The notes under the pieces are model-generated. The model made no database searches, was not told where the DNA came from, and saw nothing but the letters and a program-made list of their open reading frames with translations. A stretch of DNA of 64,000 bases from Tamarix chinensis (taxonomy: Eukaryota; Streptophyta; Magnoliopsida; Caryophyllales; Tamaricaceae). Positions 48,400 through 60,980 of this stretch are shown here, piece by piece. The stretch lies in contig CM060177.1 in assembly GCA_030549775.1 (NCBI GenBank), positions 59,150,638 to 59,214,637 on the forward strand. The letters run 5' to 3'. A program made the position numbers and the translations under genes. Numbering within the stretch: position 1 is the first letter of the stretch; each line of letters begins with the position of its first letter.

Positions 48400-51300
48400 C
48401 AATGGTCTAAAGAACTTAAGTGCTGCATTATGTTCCTATCTCGACCCCCAGCATGTCTTATGAAAATCTGATGGATAATTTATTTGATCATTACATCCGA
48501 TGCAACTTGCTTTTGCTGGAAAACCACTAGGTTTCTGCTATTCCAAATTTTTTCTACAATAGTAGTGAAGATTGCCCTCCAAAATTTAGCTTGACATGTA
48601 TCCTTTTCTTGTGTTTCGAATCATCCATGTGAGAAAAGTATATAAAGTAGTAAAATAATAGGGTAACATTACCCAATTTAAAACTTTTCTCCATATCTGT
48701 TGTGCCACTGGGTATTTGACAAGCAGATGTCTATTATTTCATCAGAAATTTGGAGTACCTCACATATAGTTGATTCGACCACATGTCACTCCCTTAATAT
48801 GATCTTAACAGCCAAACTCACATGACAGGCTATCCATATAGTCAATTTTTGTCTTAGCAATCCAGCATGGCACCATACTAGGTTGTACAATGCCACTACA
48901 GGAGCTTCAATTCTTACTTCATGATAAGCTTTACTTACTGAAAACTGTCCTTGCTAGATGAACTAATGAAAATCTGCACCCAGGTCTCTCATCTTCAAAA
49001 TGTGTTTGACTATCGAAGAAGAATCAGTAATTGGTATCACATCCTTAACATCCATTGACCTAATGTACCTCTCATGGATCCATTTAACTCACAATTTTTC
49101 TCTGTCATTCATGAGCCTCTATAGATACTTTGCAAGATAGGCAGTATTCCAAGATTCTAGCTAGACAAAGCCAAGGCCACCTTTTGTTTTAGGTAGGCAT
49201 ATCTTTTACCAAGAAATGGGAGCCCTTCTTTTATTAGGGTCTAAATTTCCCTACATAAATCTTCTGCATCCAGTAATGAGTTATACCAAAGATCACTAAT
49301 TGGAGAACTTAGACCTTACCAGCATAACTAAGGTACTTAAGAGCCCATGATTTAAGTTTATCCATAATTCTCTTAATAAGGGGGCTGGTAGTGAGCAACA
49401 GCAAGAGAAGATCTACTTATAGGAACAACCAAATACTTGAATGGGAACTGATCTTCACTAAAATGCAAGAGGGATAAATTTGTTTGCTTCAATTCATCTT
49501 TAACTCCACCAAAGTATACATTGCTTTTATTTTGACTAATTGTCAATCTAGAGGTAGCAGCAAATCCTCCAATTTATTAATGAGTAGCTTCGTAGAGGGT
49601 AAATGGCCCTTACAAAACAAAAGTAGGTCATCGGCAAAGGAAAAAGAAATCAGCTGGCTATTTTTGCAAGAAGGATGCCCTTTGAAATTGATATTGTTCC
49701 ATAAAATCTTCAATAATCCACTAAGGTACTCCATTGAAATAACAAATAAATAAGGGGATAGAGGGTCCCCTTGTCTAAAGCCTTTCTTCCCATTAAAAGG
49801 TTTGCATAGGGTACCTTGTAACATAACGGAATATCTTACAGTATTAACACATTATATAAGCATGTGTACATAGCAAGTAGGAAAACCATACCCTAATAAC
49901 AAAGCTTTGAGGAAATGTCAGCCCAAGGAGTCATAGCCCTTCATAATATCAATCTCCATCTTCATATAAGGGATGATTCCCTTTCTGATGTATTTTCTAA
50001 GTAATTCCTAAGCCAACATAATGTTATCTCCAATCCATCTCCCTTGCAAAAAAGATGACGGAGTTGTGTCAATTAGCTCATTAAGAACTGTAGTAAGTAT
50101 GTTAGTAAGCACTTTTGAGAAGATTTTATAGACCACATTGCAATAGGCAATTGGTCTATATTCATTAATATACCTAGCATTCTTACTTCTTAGTAGGAGA
50201 TGGATAGTTATGTTTTTAAATGACTTTAGTAAAAATCCAGACTCCTAGAACTACTTCATAGCACTAAATAAATCCTCATTTACAATATAACAAGTCTTCT
50301 TGAAAAAATGAGGATAAAACCCATCAGGCTGGAGCCTTCAAATCCCCCATTCTAAAAACTGCATCATGTACTTCTTATTTAGATATGTCCTGCATAAAAA
50401 ATTTGTCTACTTTTTCAGGATAACAACTTGCCTTGGTTTATGATAAGCATATTAGGAGCCTTAAAAGAGGACGAGGCTATACCTAATAAACTAACATATA
50501 AGCTATGAATTTCATGTTCAATATCTGCCCAGATATTAAGCCTCTATCTAGCACAATCATGTAATTGGATCATAGAATTACTATGAATTCTTTCTTTTGG
50601 CTTAGCATGAAAAAATGTATTGTTGGCATCACCCAGCTTGATGTAGTTGATCCTTGATTTCTGCTGTAAGTAATTCTCTTCCATTTTCACTTTCTTCTAC
50701 CACTTCTCTCCAGTCTATTTCTTCTTCTTAACAAGGTCAATATTAGAAGTATTTTCCTACAACTGTTGTTGCACCAAATGCCAAGCTTTTTTTGCTAACT
50801 CAACCTCTTTGCTTACATAACCAAAAAAATAAGTATTGAAGTTTCTTAACTCTATTTTCTGTTTCTGCAGCTTCTTCATAATATGAAATTTTTTAGACCC
50901 TTCCACATGAGTATCCCACACGTGTTTTATAAACCCAAGAAAGACTTGTGAGTTGTCCAAAAGTTATAAAATTTGAAAGGAATGACACCTTGCACAGGAG
51001 TTTGGTTTAAACAGATCATCAAACAACTATGGCTTGAAAAACGAGGATCCACTATCTAGATCCTTGCTTGCATGAACTTGTGAAACAAATCTTGATTACC
51101 AAAGCCTCTATCTAATTTACATCAAACATACTAAGGGGATCTTGGTTATTATACCTAGTGAAATTATAGCCAATGGATTTGAGTCCTCCCAACCCACTAT
51201 TTTGAATATAACTCATAGACTCATCCTTATCACTTTGATGAATAACACCACCACTTTTCTTATCCACAGACATAATTTTATTGAAATCACCTATAACCAT

Positions 51301-51600
51301 CAAAAAACCATGCACTTGTTGGCTGAGAGTATATAAGCCTGACCAGAGGCTCCTTCTTACTACTCCTGTGTTGAAAGCATAGATAAGCGTGATAGTGAAA
51401 GAGTAGTTACTTATCATCATCTTTTGCTGACAATTTAAGCATTGGTCCATCTCTTCAATTACATTAGCACCCACTTCCCCTTGATTATAGAGAACCATAA
51501 TTCTGCCATTGTAATGAAAATGATGATTAGTTGTGCAAGCTAAAGTGGGAGCAATTTTCCTATAAGCAATCACAACTTTATTCAACTTAATTCTAGTCTC
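48400..51600 (-). pseudogene. LINE ORF2: endonuclease, reverse transcriptase, zf-RVT (decayed)
   Basis: Endonuclease at 51585-51112 contains TLIYAFNTGVVRRSLW and GFLMVIGDFNKIMSVDKKSGG (family WLLGDFN), with LGGLKSIGYNFTRYNN near its end. RT motifs on the minus strand include GKKGFRQGDPLSPYLFVI near 49780 and the intact active-site block SFADDLLLFCKG near 49630. A zf-RVT-like stretch with IWIACHVSLAVK lies near 48830. Stops and shifts break the frame, for example between the endonuclease and RT segments. It still carries the FADD catalytic box, unlike the LINE at 57509-60766. Confidence 0.8.
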
Positions 51601-51989
51601 AAGTAAAGTTAAAACAATAAATGAACTAAACTTGAAATATTTACATAAAGTCTTTTATTTTATAGGGGAATTAACTCCCCTTACATTCCTTGTAGCAATT
51701 TTCATTAAGTAATTACACTTGACCCCCCGCTACTCCTCTACTACCACCCTTTATCCCTCAATCACTTTCATTGGGTGGGAATTGAAATAAGTCTTTAGAA
51801 GCAGTCTTAACAAAACCCTCCCTTTTAGAAGTGTTAGGTTCATTCTCCATTATACCTTTCCCCTTTTTAATACATTGAACAACAGATACTGAAGGTTGAG
51901 GCTTAATGATTGGGGTTGGTTAAGAAGATGTTGTTATATGTGTAGGCTGTATAGTCTATGTAGGCTTTTTTGGAGCTTGTTTTAGCTAC

Positions 51990-53040
51990 CAATACTGACC
52001 ACCAATCCGTGGAATTCCCATTTTTCATTGAGAGGTGTCATGTCCATGATTATCACATTTAGTATAGTAATGAGGTCTCTAATCATAACACACTTTTTTC
52101 TTGCTAATGCTAGTGCCTGAATCAATAACAATGTGATCAACCAGGGGCATATCCACATCTATATCAACTACAATGCATGGGTAAGATATCCTACTATGTG
52201 TTGTTGTTATCATGTTAGCATAGATGGAAAAACCCAAACAAATCCCTATCTTACTTAGAGAATCAACCAACCAATGTGTTAATGGCAAACTAGGTAATGT
52301 TACCCATAGAGGCATCCATCTCCATCTAGTGTCATCAAACAGGATGTTTAGATTCCAGCATCGAACCATTAAAGGTCTTACTCCAAATGACCAAAATGGC
52401 TTCTCCAAGAAGATCAAGCAATCCTACGTAGATTCAAATCTGAATAGAAAGAAACCCTATTCATGGTGATAGATTTTTAGGGTAGCAACCTCCATCCACA
52501 TTTCTATTACATATTTGCTATTTTGGGCATACATTGGTTGGAACCATGCTACCATACCTATTAAGGTATGTTCCCACTTCTTTTCTCCTAAATTAATCTC
52601 TTGTTTTTGTCATACCACTTTTGCCTCTCCATTTTCAATCACAGGTGGGGTGTAGGTCAAATTGGGCACTGATTTATCATGCCAATTCTGCATCAACATA
52701 TCCTTCCAACTTAATGCTGGCAACTCAAAAGTTGTATATGATTAAGTATTCATCCGTAGATAGTTCGCGGGAGGATCAACTAGGACAAGGGATTCAACAC
52801 CAATATTGTTAGCATCCTCAAGAGCAGGAGAATTTAACATATGACAAGGGATACTCTCCACTTCATTCTGAGTCTGATCATTTCTATGAGATTTCAAGTT
52901 AGAGACTGGACTAGAAGGGATCTTCTTTGGCAGAGTCACCATCGGAGGAGAAATCTTAGTTTGACAGTTATTTTTGGCTATTTCTACAGAATCTGGCGAT
53001 CAGAAGGAGTCAAGCGCATGAGGTGTGTTCCATTTAAAAA
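51990..53040 (-). pseudogene. LINE ORF1: DUF4283-like nucleic-acid-binding protein (decayed)
   Basis: The minus-strand frame at 52417-52079 reads MPLWVTLPSLPLTHWLVDSLSKIG, the conserved V-x-L/F-P-x-LP-x-x-W block of plant LINE ORF1 (DUF4283 and the following linker). A degraded zinc knuckle (YYTKCDNHGHDTSQ, first and last Cys replaced) follows near 52060. The N-terminal part (52942-52742) is low in recognisable motifs. The ORF1 protein of active elements binds element RNA; this copy has several stops. Confidence 0.7.
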
Positions 53041-53045
53041 AACAT

Positions 53046-54008
53046 TGTGATTGAATATTCTATATATATATATTTTATAAACTTAAAAATTATTTTCAAT
53101 AGCTAGAATAAAGTATTACTAAAATTTTAAGAAAATATAATATCTAAATGTTAGAAAGAAAGATAGTAGTTTTTTTTATATAAATATTAGGTATTTATGT
53201 TTTATGTTACTAAACTATCTACAATAGCTAATGAAAACTAATTCCAGTGGTTATAGGAAACTACTGTAATTTTCTTAAAAACTATAGTATTTGAGTATTA
53301 GAGAAAATAATATCATCACACTTTTATAAATATTAGATATTTATATTTTAAGTTAGGATACTATCTATAATTGGTAGGATAAATTATAGTAGATAGCTCA
53401 AAAAATTAGGGGTGTTCTTATTAGATATGTCTATATGTATATATATAGATTACTTTTTAATAATTTAATTTATTTTTAGTTTGGTTTATTAAGAAAATAT
53501 AAAATTATAATATTTCATTTTTGGTTTTTTTCCTATAATTAGAGATTATATAGGTGTACTTTTAGCATTAAAAAATTATTATATAGAATACATTTATATA
53601 TTGGGTCTTGTTATTTGAAAAATAACCTTTTACTATATAAAAAAATGACCCAAAATTTAGCTAGCATAGCATTATATACCATTACATTTCCTTCACCCCA
53701 ACCTTCAATTTCGTTTCTACCTTCATGCACAATTGATACTCCTAACTCCTCCCTTACTTTCCTTTCTTTTTCCTTGAACGCAATAGTCATCCTCCCTTCA
53801 ATTCATTCACTACTCGTAGAATCTCTCTTCACTTTTTCAACATCTCTTCATTTTCTTTTCTCAGTTTAGGAAAATCTTCACTTTTGTTTCTTACTCTCCT
53901 TTTCACATACCTAACAATAGGGATACACACTAGTCTAAAATCGGACCAGATCGATTGGACTCGAACAAGATCGAAATCAACGAAGGACTATATTTTTTTA
54001 AGTAGGAC
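53046..54008. repeat. AT-rich dispersed repeat, second copy
   Basis: Unit R occurs twice in tandem (53108-53245, 53265-53395), each with ataaatatta...atttat...ctatct. Unit Q lies at 53449-53535 but inverted relative to 48013-48095: tagtttggtttatta here, taataaaccaaacta there. Unit P at 53586-53730 is direct (gggtcttgttatttgaaaaa against gggtcttgttattttaaaaa). 53740-54008 shows nothing recognisable. Confidence 0.65.
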
Positions 54009-55071
54009 TGTAACATTTTAATTTTTACTACTAAAAAATTTATTTTTATAGTGGAAGCAATAGAAGTAAAATATTTGAGGTTACTGCCATAACTGACATA
54101 AGTTTAGTTTATTGAACCATCCTTACATCAATCATAAAGGTAAAACATTTAAAGTAATGTAAGGAAATTAGATATGAAAGAAATATTTATAATACAATGA
54201 TGATTTTGGAGTGTAACTTCAAGTTACAACAAAAAAAAAAAATACAATAGAAGGGAATACTATAGATTAGTAGTCCAAAAAGGTATCCAGGTAAATACCA
54301 CTACTGAATAACATTACACTTTACCCAAATTCTAATACTGTTGAATTCACTCATCCCCACATAAAGTATCATTGGTAGCATAATCATATAATAGAACTTC
54401 TGAGACCTGCACATAAGAATCAGGGTCTTTTGCTCGTGGAAATTAGCAACACTCATAAAACGGGTGGTCAATATGCTATGTATTGAGCAAGGAAAAAATA
54501 CTATCAAAATAAGGATACAATTAGCACATGCTTTCACAAAAAATAATAGGTGTACAAGCATATAATTGAAACATCTCATAAGATATATAATGATCTAGGT
54601 CTCTTGTTTGATAAAATCCATTTTCATTCTTTTATATACGTTGAGAGTAGTAACACCATCATTCTTAAACCGGTGGAACGGATCTAAAAACATCACCTTC
54701 TAGAAGCAGAATACTCTAGAGTCACTATTCTCTTTGATGGATTGGGACATATATAAAAACACACCTTAGTCCTAACTCACATATTCTACTTTAAATCACT
54801 ATTATGTTTCCCATAAGTTTTAATGCTAAATTTTCATTTCACAATGAGTAGGGAAACCACTATTCTTAAAATGGTGGAATGATTTGAAGCACCTTCTTGG
54901 GACAAAAATACTTCCAAGCCACTATTCTTTTTGGTGGAATAGAAATTAAAAACATCACCTTCATAGGGAAAAAATGCTATTGAGCCCTTATATTTTCTAG
55001 TGGAATATATATATATATATAATATTACCTTGGGTCTAATCATGCGCTCTTTCACTTTAAGTGATTAGTAT
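54009..55071 (-). mobile_element. LTR fragment, 3' part, Del/Tekay-like
   Basis: It begins TGTAACATTTTAAT with the TACTACTAAAAA signature of these LTR 3' ends (minus polarity). It has a degenerate palindrome array at 54650-55010 (accactattctt...tggtggaa), with CTATTATA changed to CTATTCTT in most copies. It is broken at 55071 by the next LTR; its remaining part was not found in the window. Confidence 0.6.
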
Positions 55072-55717
55072 TATAAAAGCCCCAAAAATCACAGTTAAAT
55101 TTTTTTTATATTTAAAACAAGCATAAGCATGGGGGTGCTACCACTGTGATCAACACAAGCCTGACCCCCAGCCAGTCTCGTACCAACCACAAGACTATAG
55201 AATAATTTTCATAATCATTAAACTAATTAAGACATAGAACTATAAAAATTCAAAATATTCATAATAAAGAGAATTTAGAGTGCAAAATTAAAGCATTAAT
55301 ATAGAATTAAAAATAGATACAAAGTCAAGCCCCTAAGGGGAAAAGTGGTACAAGGATAAAGTAAAACTAGAAAATTATAGGGAATATAGTTAGCACTTGC
55401 GCTTGGCCCCAAGTAAAGTCCAATGATCAACTCTCAGACCCACTTGATCCATCCAGTGCATCATAGGCATCAAACACGGTAGCTCTTATCGACACAAACT
55501 CAAAAAAGTCCTCTACTCCTAGGAATGAGTAGCTCCCATGAAACGGGTAGTTAGTAATCTAGTATTGAGCAAGGTAACCATATGGGTAAGGCCATGCAAG
55601 AAAATAGAAAAGTAAGGCATACAATGCATAATTTGAGTTCATATCATCAGGCTAAACTTAGACTGATATTTATGTCTTACACATTTCTCATATTAATTTG
55701 GTGTTAGTATAAGAACC

Positions 55718-56085
55718 CCACTATTATAGCCCGTGGACCGAAAACACTTCATAGGACAAAATGCACTTGACCACTATTATAGCCAGTGGATTGGAATCAC
55801 TTTATAGTGCAAAACACACCTGACCACTATTATAGCTGGTGGACTAAAAAATTAACCTTATTGGCTTTGACCCACGTTGTGTTCCATTGTAAACAATTAG
55901 TATCTTTTTATGACTTGTTACCATGTAAAGTTTAGTTTATCGAGCTAGAGATCCCCTACTATTATAGCTAGTGGATCCGAAACACTCAATAGGGTAGAAT
56001 GCACTTGCCCACTATTATAGCTAGTGGGCCAGATATCACTCCATAGGACAAAACACACTTGACCAATATTATAGTCGGTAAATTG
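55718..56085. repeat. LTR palindrome array, two triplets of a 53-bp unit
   Basis: Cores start near 55718, 55771, 55824 and 55955, 56009, 56063, with 53-54-bp steps. The triplets are separated by a spacer with GTGTTCCATTGTAAAC. The 2x3 arrangement is the same as at 4502-4831, but the unit is 7-8 bp longer. Confidence 0.8.
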
Positions 56086-57508
56086 AAAAATATCCTCACT
56101 AGGCCTGACTCAATAATCTTTCACTTTACGTGTTTAGTTTTTTTATTTGTATCTTATTTCACACCCAACCCAAACTAGACATGCATGACCCACTAGACTT
56201 CCCATTGTCAATTCTCCCAAAAACCTTGTCCCATATCTTAGGACCTTTACAAAACCTATAACCCTAAAACTTCCTCCCCATCTTTTCCCACTCACCATGA
56301 GAACACAAAAATCTTCTACACATGGTTCAAGGCTTACTCCCCGCAACTTGGTTTCGACTCTTTGCTCTCTAATATGGCCTATGTAACCGCACTTCCCCTA
56401 AACCTACACAACCGATACTCTTCTTTGCTACTAAAACCATCACTTCCCTAGAACCACACCCTTACTACCCAACTCCCACACATGATAAAAAAACCCAATT
56501 TGCTCCCTAAAACCCTAGTATCTCTCTTTTCTTTTATGTTACTCCCTCAAAACTCAAACACCTTTTCCCACTTGGCTCACCTTTCCTCCATATGACACCC
56601 CCTTCATTCTTTATTTCCTATTCTAATCATTTCCATTAGTTTGCCCTTCCTTGCACACTTCTCTCACCTAGGGTTTCCCCTCAAAACCCTAGTCAAGGCC
56701 CAATGCATCCTTACACCAAACGATGTACTATTTTTCACATATGGATTCTAATTATCCTAATAATTATTTCCTTACCTTACTTAACCCTCAAGTCAAATTT
56801 TTTGATGTAAAGGTCATCCCCATGCAAAGGCTAACCATCCCATGCAACCCTACACTACCCATGCATGTTTTGGTCCATTCCCTTGATTTATTCCCATTAT
56901 TCCTCTTTCTGTCCACCCATAGGTCAGAAGATATATAGGTCATCCTTACCATCCGCTAATCAACTCACTTTCCTCACTCTTTTTCATTCCTCTCACTACC
57001 ACATCACACTATTTAAGGCTTCCTATCATGCATGTCATGAGGGTCAATATTACATAAGTACATTCCAAGTATAAGTAACAATACCACATTACATATATCA
57101 TTAATACATGCAACTTACATTAGCTCCATGCTTAACAAGCTGCGTTACAAGAGCATAATCCTTAACATATAAGGTACACACATGTAATCAACGCACATAA
57201 CAAATATGACACACACATTATGCCTTAACTATATCCTTACCTAAAGTGACATTGGGCTTAGAGTATGATCCTACGCCTCCTTAAGGTTCGGACATGGTTA
57301 ACCTATAATAGGGGAAATACTAGGGTTAACTTCCCTCTTATTAACATTTTTATTAATTTCCTACTTACCTTTATTATGACCTAATATTGGGGATAATAAT
57401 AAAAATAGCAATAAAATAAGGATATTATCCTTAAAATGGTTAATTATGTTATTATTAGCCAAAATAGGTTTAGGTAGTTATATTGGTCAATGATAAGGTA
57501 TTATTAAC

Positions 57509-60500
57509 AGTATTTGGGTCCTTTGGGATCCGAACGTGTGGTCTGTGTCTCTCTTGGGGGTAACCGACCAATGTATTTTGTGTAATGTTGTTGGACTTAG
57601 TGGGGGCGTGGCTTTTTTGGCTGGTTTTGTTTATGCCTTTAATACAGGAGCTACGAGGAAATCCCTTTGGCGATGGCATTGTAACCAATCAAGACCACAA
57701 ATTCCATGGGTTTTGTTGGGAGATTTTAATGTGGTATTAAAACCGGAGGAAAAAGTTGGGGGTGGCCCTTCTTATGTGCAAGATTCGTTATAGTTTTTTG
57801 AAGTGTGTGCACGAGTTAGGGCTTGTGGATATTAAGGGATATGGTAATTTTCCTACTTGGTTTAATAAGAGGAGGGGGGAAGTTGCAGTGGCATGCAAGC
57901 TTGATCGTGTGTTAGTCCATTCTTCCTGGTTGTCGTCTTTTACACATTCTTATGCGGTGTTTAATGCTCTAGGTATTTCTGATCACTGCCCTGTCTTTTT
58001 TCACTTATGGTCTTATAGTTCTGTTAGAAAGCCTTTCAGATTTAATAATTTTTGGGCGGAGGATGAGGAGTTTATTGCTATTGTTGCTCGGCATTGGAGA
58101 TGTTTACCTTCGGGGAATCATCTCATTGATGTTCATCGGAAGTTGAAAAACCTAAATCCTGCTTTAAAAGACCTTATTAAGGCCAAATATGGTTCTATTA
58201 GATTGAAGGTGGCAGAGGCACGTAATGCTTTGCATGATGCTCAGAATGATTTGCTCAAAGATCCAGGAAGTGATGCTGTGAGGTAGGCCTTATGGGGGTG
58301 TGAAGCTGAGTTTGTGAGGTTGGCTCATTTTGAAGAGATGTTTCTGAAGCAGAAAGCTAAGGTAAAGTGGATCAAGGTGGGGGAATCTAACCATAAATAC
58401 TTTTTCGCTCATGTTAAAGGAAACCAAAACAGGAATGCCATCTCGAGGCTTGAGCTTAATGATGGATCAATTATCGCGAAGCCTTCTCAGATAAAATATG
58501 AGTTCGGGAGGTTCTTAAAGATTCTTCTTGGTGTTGCAGGGCCTGCTTTGGGTGCTATTGAGCAGGAGGTGGTGGATCATGGGAATACTCTTTTAGATGC
58601 ACATAGGAGGTAGCTTTTGGTTCCGGTTTCATATGCTGAAGTGAAAACTGCAGTTTTTTCTATAGGTGATAATAAGGCTCCTGCGGTGGATGGGTTCTCC
58701 TCAGTATTTTTCAAGAAAGCTTGGGGTGGGATTGGTGCAGATATTTTCGAAGTCGTAGCTGACTCTTTTTCTTCTGGGGTGGTGTCCCATCTTATTAATG
58801 TTACTGCTCTAATGCTTATTTTGAAAAAAGTGAATGCGTCAAAAGTTAGTGAGTATCGGCCGATATCGTGTTGTGGAGTTCTTTACAAAATAATATCTAA
58901 AATACTCACAACAAGACTCAGACCTCTTATGCCATTGCTTATTAATCAAGCTTAGTCAGATTTTGTAACAGGTAGGTGTATAGGTGATAATATTCTGCTT
59001 GCTTCTGAACTGGTTCAGAAATATACCCACAAGCATATCTCCCCGAGGTGTATGTTGAAGCTTGATATCCATAAGGCCTATGATTCTGTTAATTTGTTAT
59101 TTCTACAAAAGGTCCTTCATGCCTATGGTTTTCCTCTTCAAGTGGTAAAGCTTATTATTGCTTGTGTTACTTCTGCCTCCTATTCTTTATCGATAAATGG
59201 GGAGTTGACTCCGCCTTTTCAGGGTAAGAGAGGTCTTAGACAAGGTAATCCGCTCTCTCCTTTATTATTTGTGCTTGTGGTTGATTATTTGTCACAAATG
59301 TTTAAGAAGTTATAGGGTGACCTAGAGTTTTGGGGTCATCCTAAATGTAAGAGGTTGCATATTATAAATCTTGAGTTCATGGATGATTTACTTCTCTTTT
59401 GTCGAGGGGATTTAATTTCGGTTTCAAAGCTTATGGAGGTGATGGATGATTTTTCGGCAAGGTCAGGTCTCGTCATTAACCCTAAAAAATGTTGTATTTA
59501 TTTTGGGGGTGTGGATGCTAGGACTAAGGCCCAGATTCTTCAGGCACTTCATTTTTCTGAAGGAGGTTTTCCTTTTTCTTACCTAGGGGTCCATCTCTCG
59601 TCTGCTCATTTAACTAAAGCTCAAATGCAGGATTTGATTCATAAGGTTGTGAGAAGGCTTTCTACTTGGCATTCTCATCTGCTTTCCTATGCTGGTAGGG
59701 CACAACTCCTTTAGTCTATGATTTTTAATATGCAGATGTATTGGTGTCAGGTGTTTATTCTTCCTTTGAAGGTGATTCATCAGCTGGAGAGCATGTGTAG
59801 AAAATTCTAATGGACTGGAAAGGTTGATACCTCTAGGAAAGCCTTAATAGCTTGGCGGGTGGTGTACACCTTGAAAAAAGAAGGAGGTTTGGGGCTTATT
59901 AATCTTACAATATGGAATTGAGCGGCTATGGGGAAAGTGCTTTGGAATATATGTAACAAGAAAGACTCCTTGTGGGTTAAATGGATTCATGACATCTATA
60001 TTCGGTCCGGAAGTGTGTGGAGCTTTTCTATGGACCATTTATGTTCCTAGAGTCTTAATCAGGTTCTTAGTCCGCGCTCTACTTTTGCTCCTTATTTTCT
60101 GCATGGGCCTCAACCAATGATGGATAAGGAGGATTCTTATAGCATTAGCAAGGCTTATAATGTGTTACGTTATCGGCATGAAAGGGTTTGGTGGTACCCT
60201 TTAGTGTGGTGTTATATTGCTCCTCCTAAGAATAAATTTATTATGTGGATTGCTATTCATGAGAGATTTCTCACCAAGGTGAGGTTACATAATTTGGGTC
60301 TTTTAGATGACTCAACTTGTGTTCTTTGTCATAAAAATAAAGAAGAATCTATCCAACACCTGTTCATGGAATGTGCTTTTAGTTCAGGGATATGGAGTAA
60401 GGTAAGAAGGGTGTTTCATCGTCGGGATGCTATCAACTCTTGGGAGGAAGAGATTAAAGTTTTGGTATGATCTACGAGACAACCAAAGGAGAAGAAGACT

Positions 60501-60698
60501 ATCTCACGTGCTACTTTTGTCATCTTTGTCGCTTTAATTTGGTATGAATGTAATTCTAGAGTTTTTCGTAATGCAGGCCACACTCCTAGCAGCTTGCTAT
60601 GAGACATTCGTTTTATTATAGCTAGTAGATGTTTGCATTTGGGGTGTAAGCGCAACTTTCAACAATGGCAGCATTGTATTGATAGGATGGTCATGTAA
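57509..60698 (+). pseudogene. LINE ORF2, truncated, one frameshift and ten stops
   Basis: Endonuclease: VYAFNTGATRKSLWRWH and WVLLGDFNVVLKPEEKVGG (57620-57750), a frameshift near 57770, then TWFNKRRGE and GISDHCPVFFH (to about 58010). RT: DNKAPAVDGFSSVFFK (58670), ISKILTTRLRPLMP (58900), MLKLDIHKAYDSVN (59052), GKRGLRQGNPLSPLLF (59223) and LEFMDDLLLF (59370). zf-RVT: PPKNKFIMWIAIHERFLTK and CVLCHKNKEESIQHLFMEC (60210-60390). From 57756 to the final TAA (60696-60698) a single frame is kept. In-frame stops end at 58286, 58613, 58955, 59315, 59714, 59810, 59921, 60050, 60470 and 60602; many fit C-to-T or G-to-A change of Gln, Arg or Trp codons. The active-site box is FMDD instead of the usual FADD. 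Confidence 0.88.
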
Positions 60699-60766
60699 TG
60701 AGTTGGTTGTAACTTTAGCCTTGTGGCTGTTCTATTTATAAATTTTTTATTTACTTATGAAAAAAA
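57509..60766 (+). mobile_element. 5'-truncated L1-type LINE inserted in an LTR
   Basis: It starts inside the endonuclease domain (IWVLWDPNVWS at 57509), so ORF1 and the endonuclease N-terminus are missing, as is usual after incomplete target-primed reverse transcription. It ends after a 3' untranslated region with a short A run (60760-60768). A possible 9-bp duplication with one mismatch is aacagtatt (57506-57514) and aacaatatt (60767-60775). Host LTR sequence (AAT-rich, then purine-rich) continues on the right. Confidence 0.85.
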
Positions 60767-60779
60767 AACAATATTAGCC

Positions 60780-60871
60780 ATAATAAAGATAATAACTTTA
60801 ATAATACTAATAATAATATGAATAATAATAATAATAATACTAGTAATAATAACATTAGTAACAATAATTAT

Positions 60872-60913
<42 letters not shown>

Positions 60914-60929
60914 AATAATGATGATGATG

Positions 60930-60979
<50 letters not shown>

Positions 60980-60980
60980 A
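60780..60980. repeat. Compound AAT/AAC/ATG microsatellite
   Basis: Imperfect AAT units (60780-60870) pass into (AAC)n (60872-60910), a few AAT, then (ATG)n (60918-60980). The apparent poly-Asn/poly-Asp frame here is a product of the repeat. In the related LTR (6340-6680) the same position is AAT-rich without AAC or ATG expansion. Confidence 0.9.

Larger units (their letters stand above)
48286..53045 (-). mobile_element. L1-type LINE, near full length, inactive
   Basis: A minus-strand non-LTR retrotransposon: ORF1 with a DUF4283-like region and zinc knuckle, ORF2 with endonuclease, RT and the C-terminal zf-RVT region. It ends in an A tail (T run on plus, 48278-48285, after ...caaaaaacatttaactgcc on minus). 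This layout is typical of plant L1 elements. Stops and frameshifts are common in both ORFs. Target duplications could not be fixed, because both flanks contain related AT-rich repeats. Confidence 0.85.

Noticed and set aside
57443..57458. attattagccaaaata as the LINE target duplication with aatattagccataata near 60770
   Set aside because: It lies about 50 bp before the point where LINE similarity begins, and AAT-rich sequence makes chance matches likely; the weaker aacagtatt/aacaatatt pair is at the right place.
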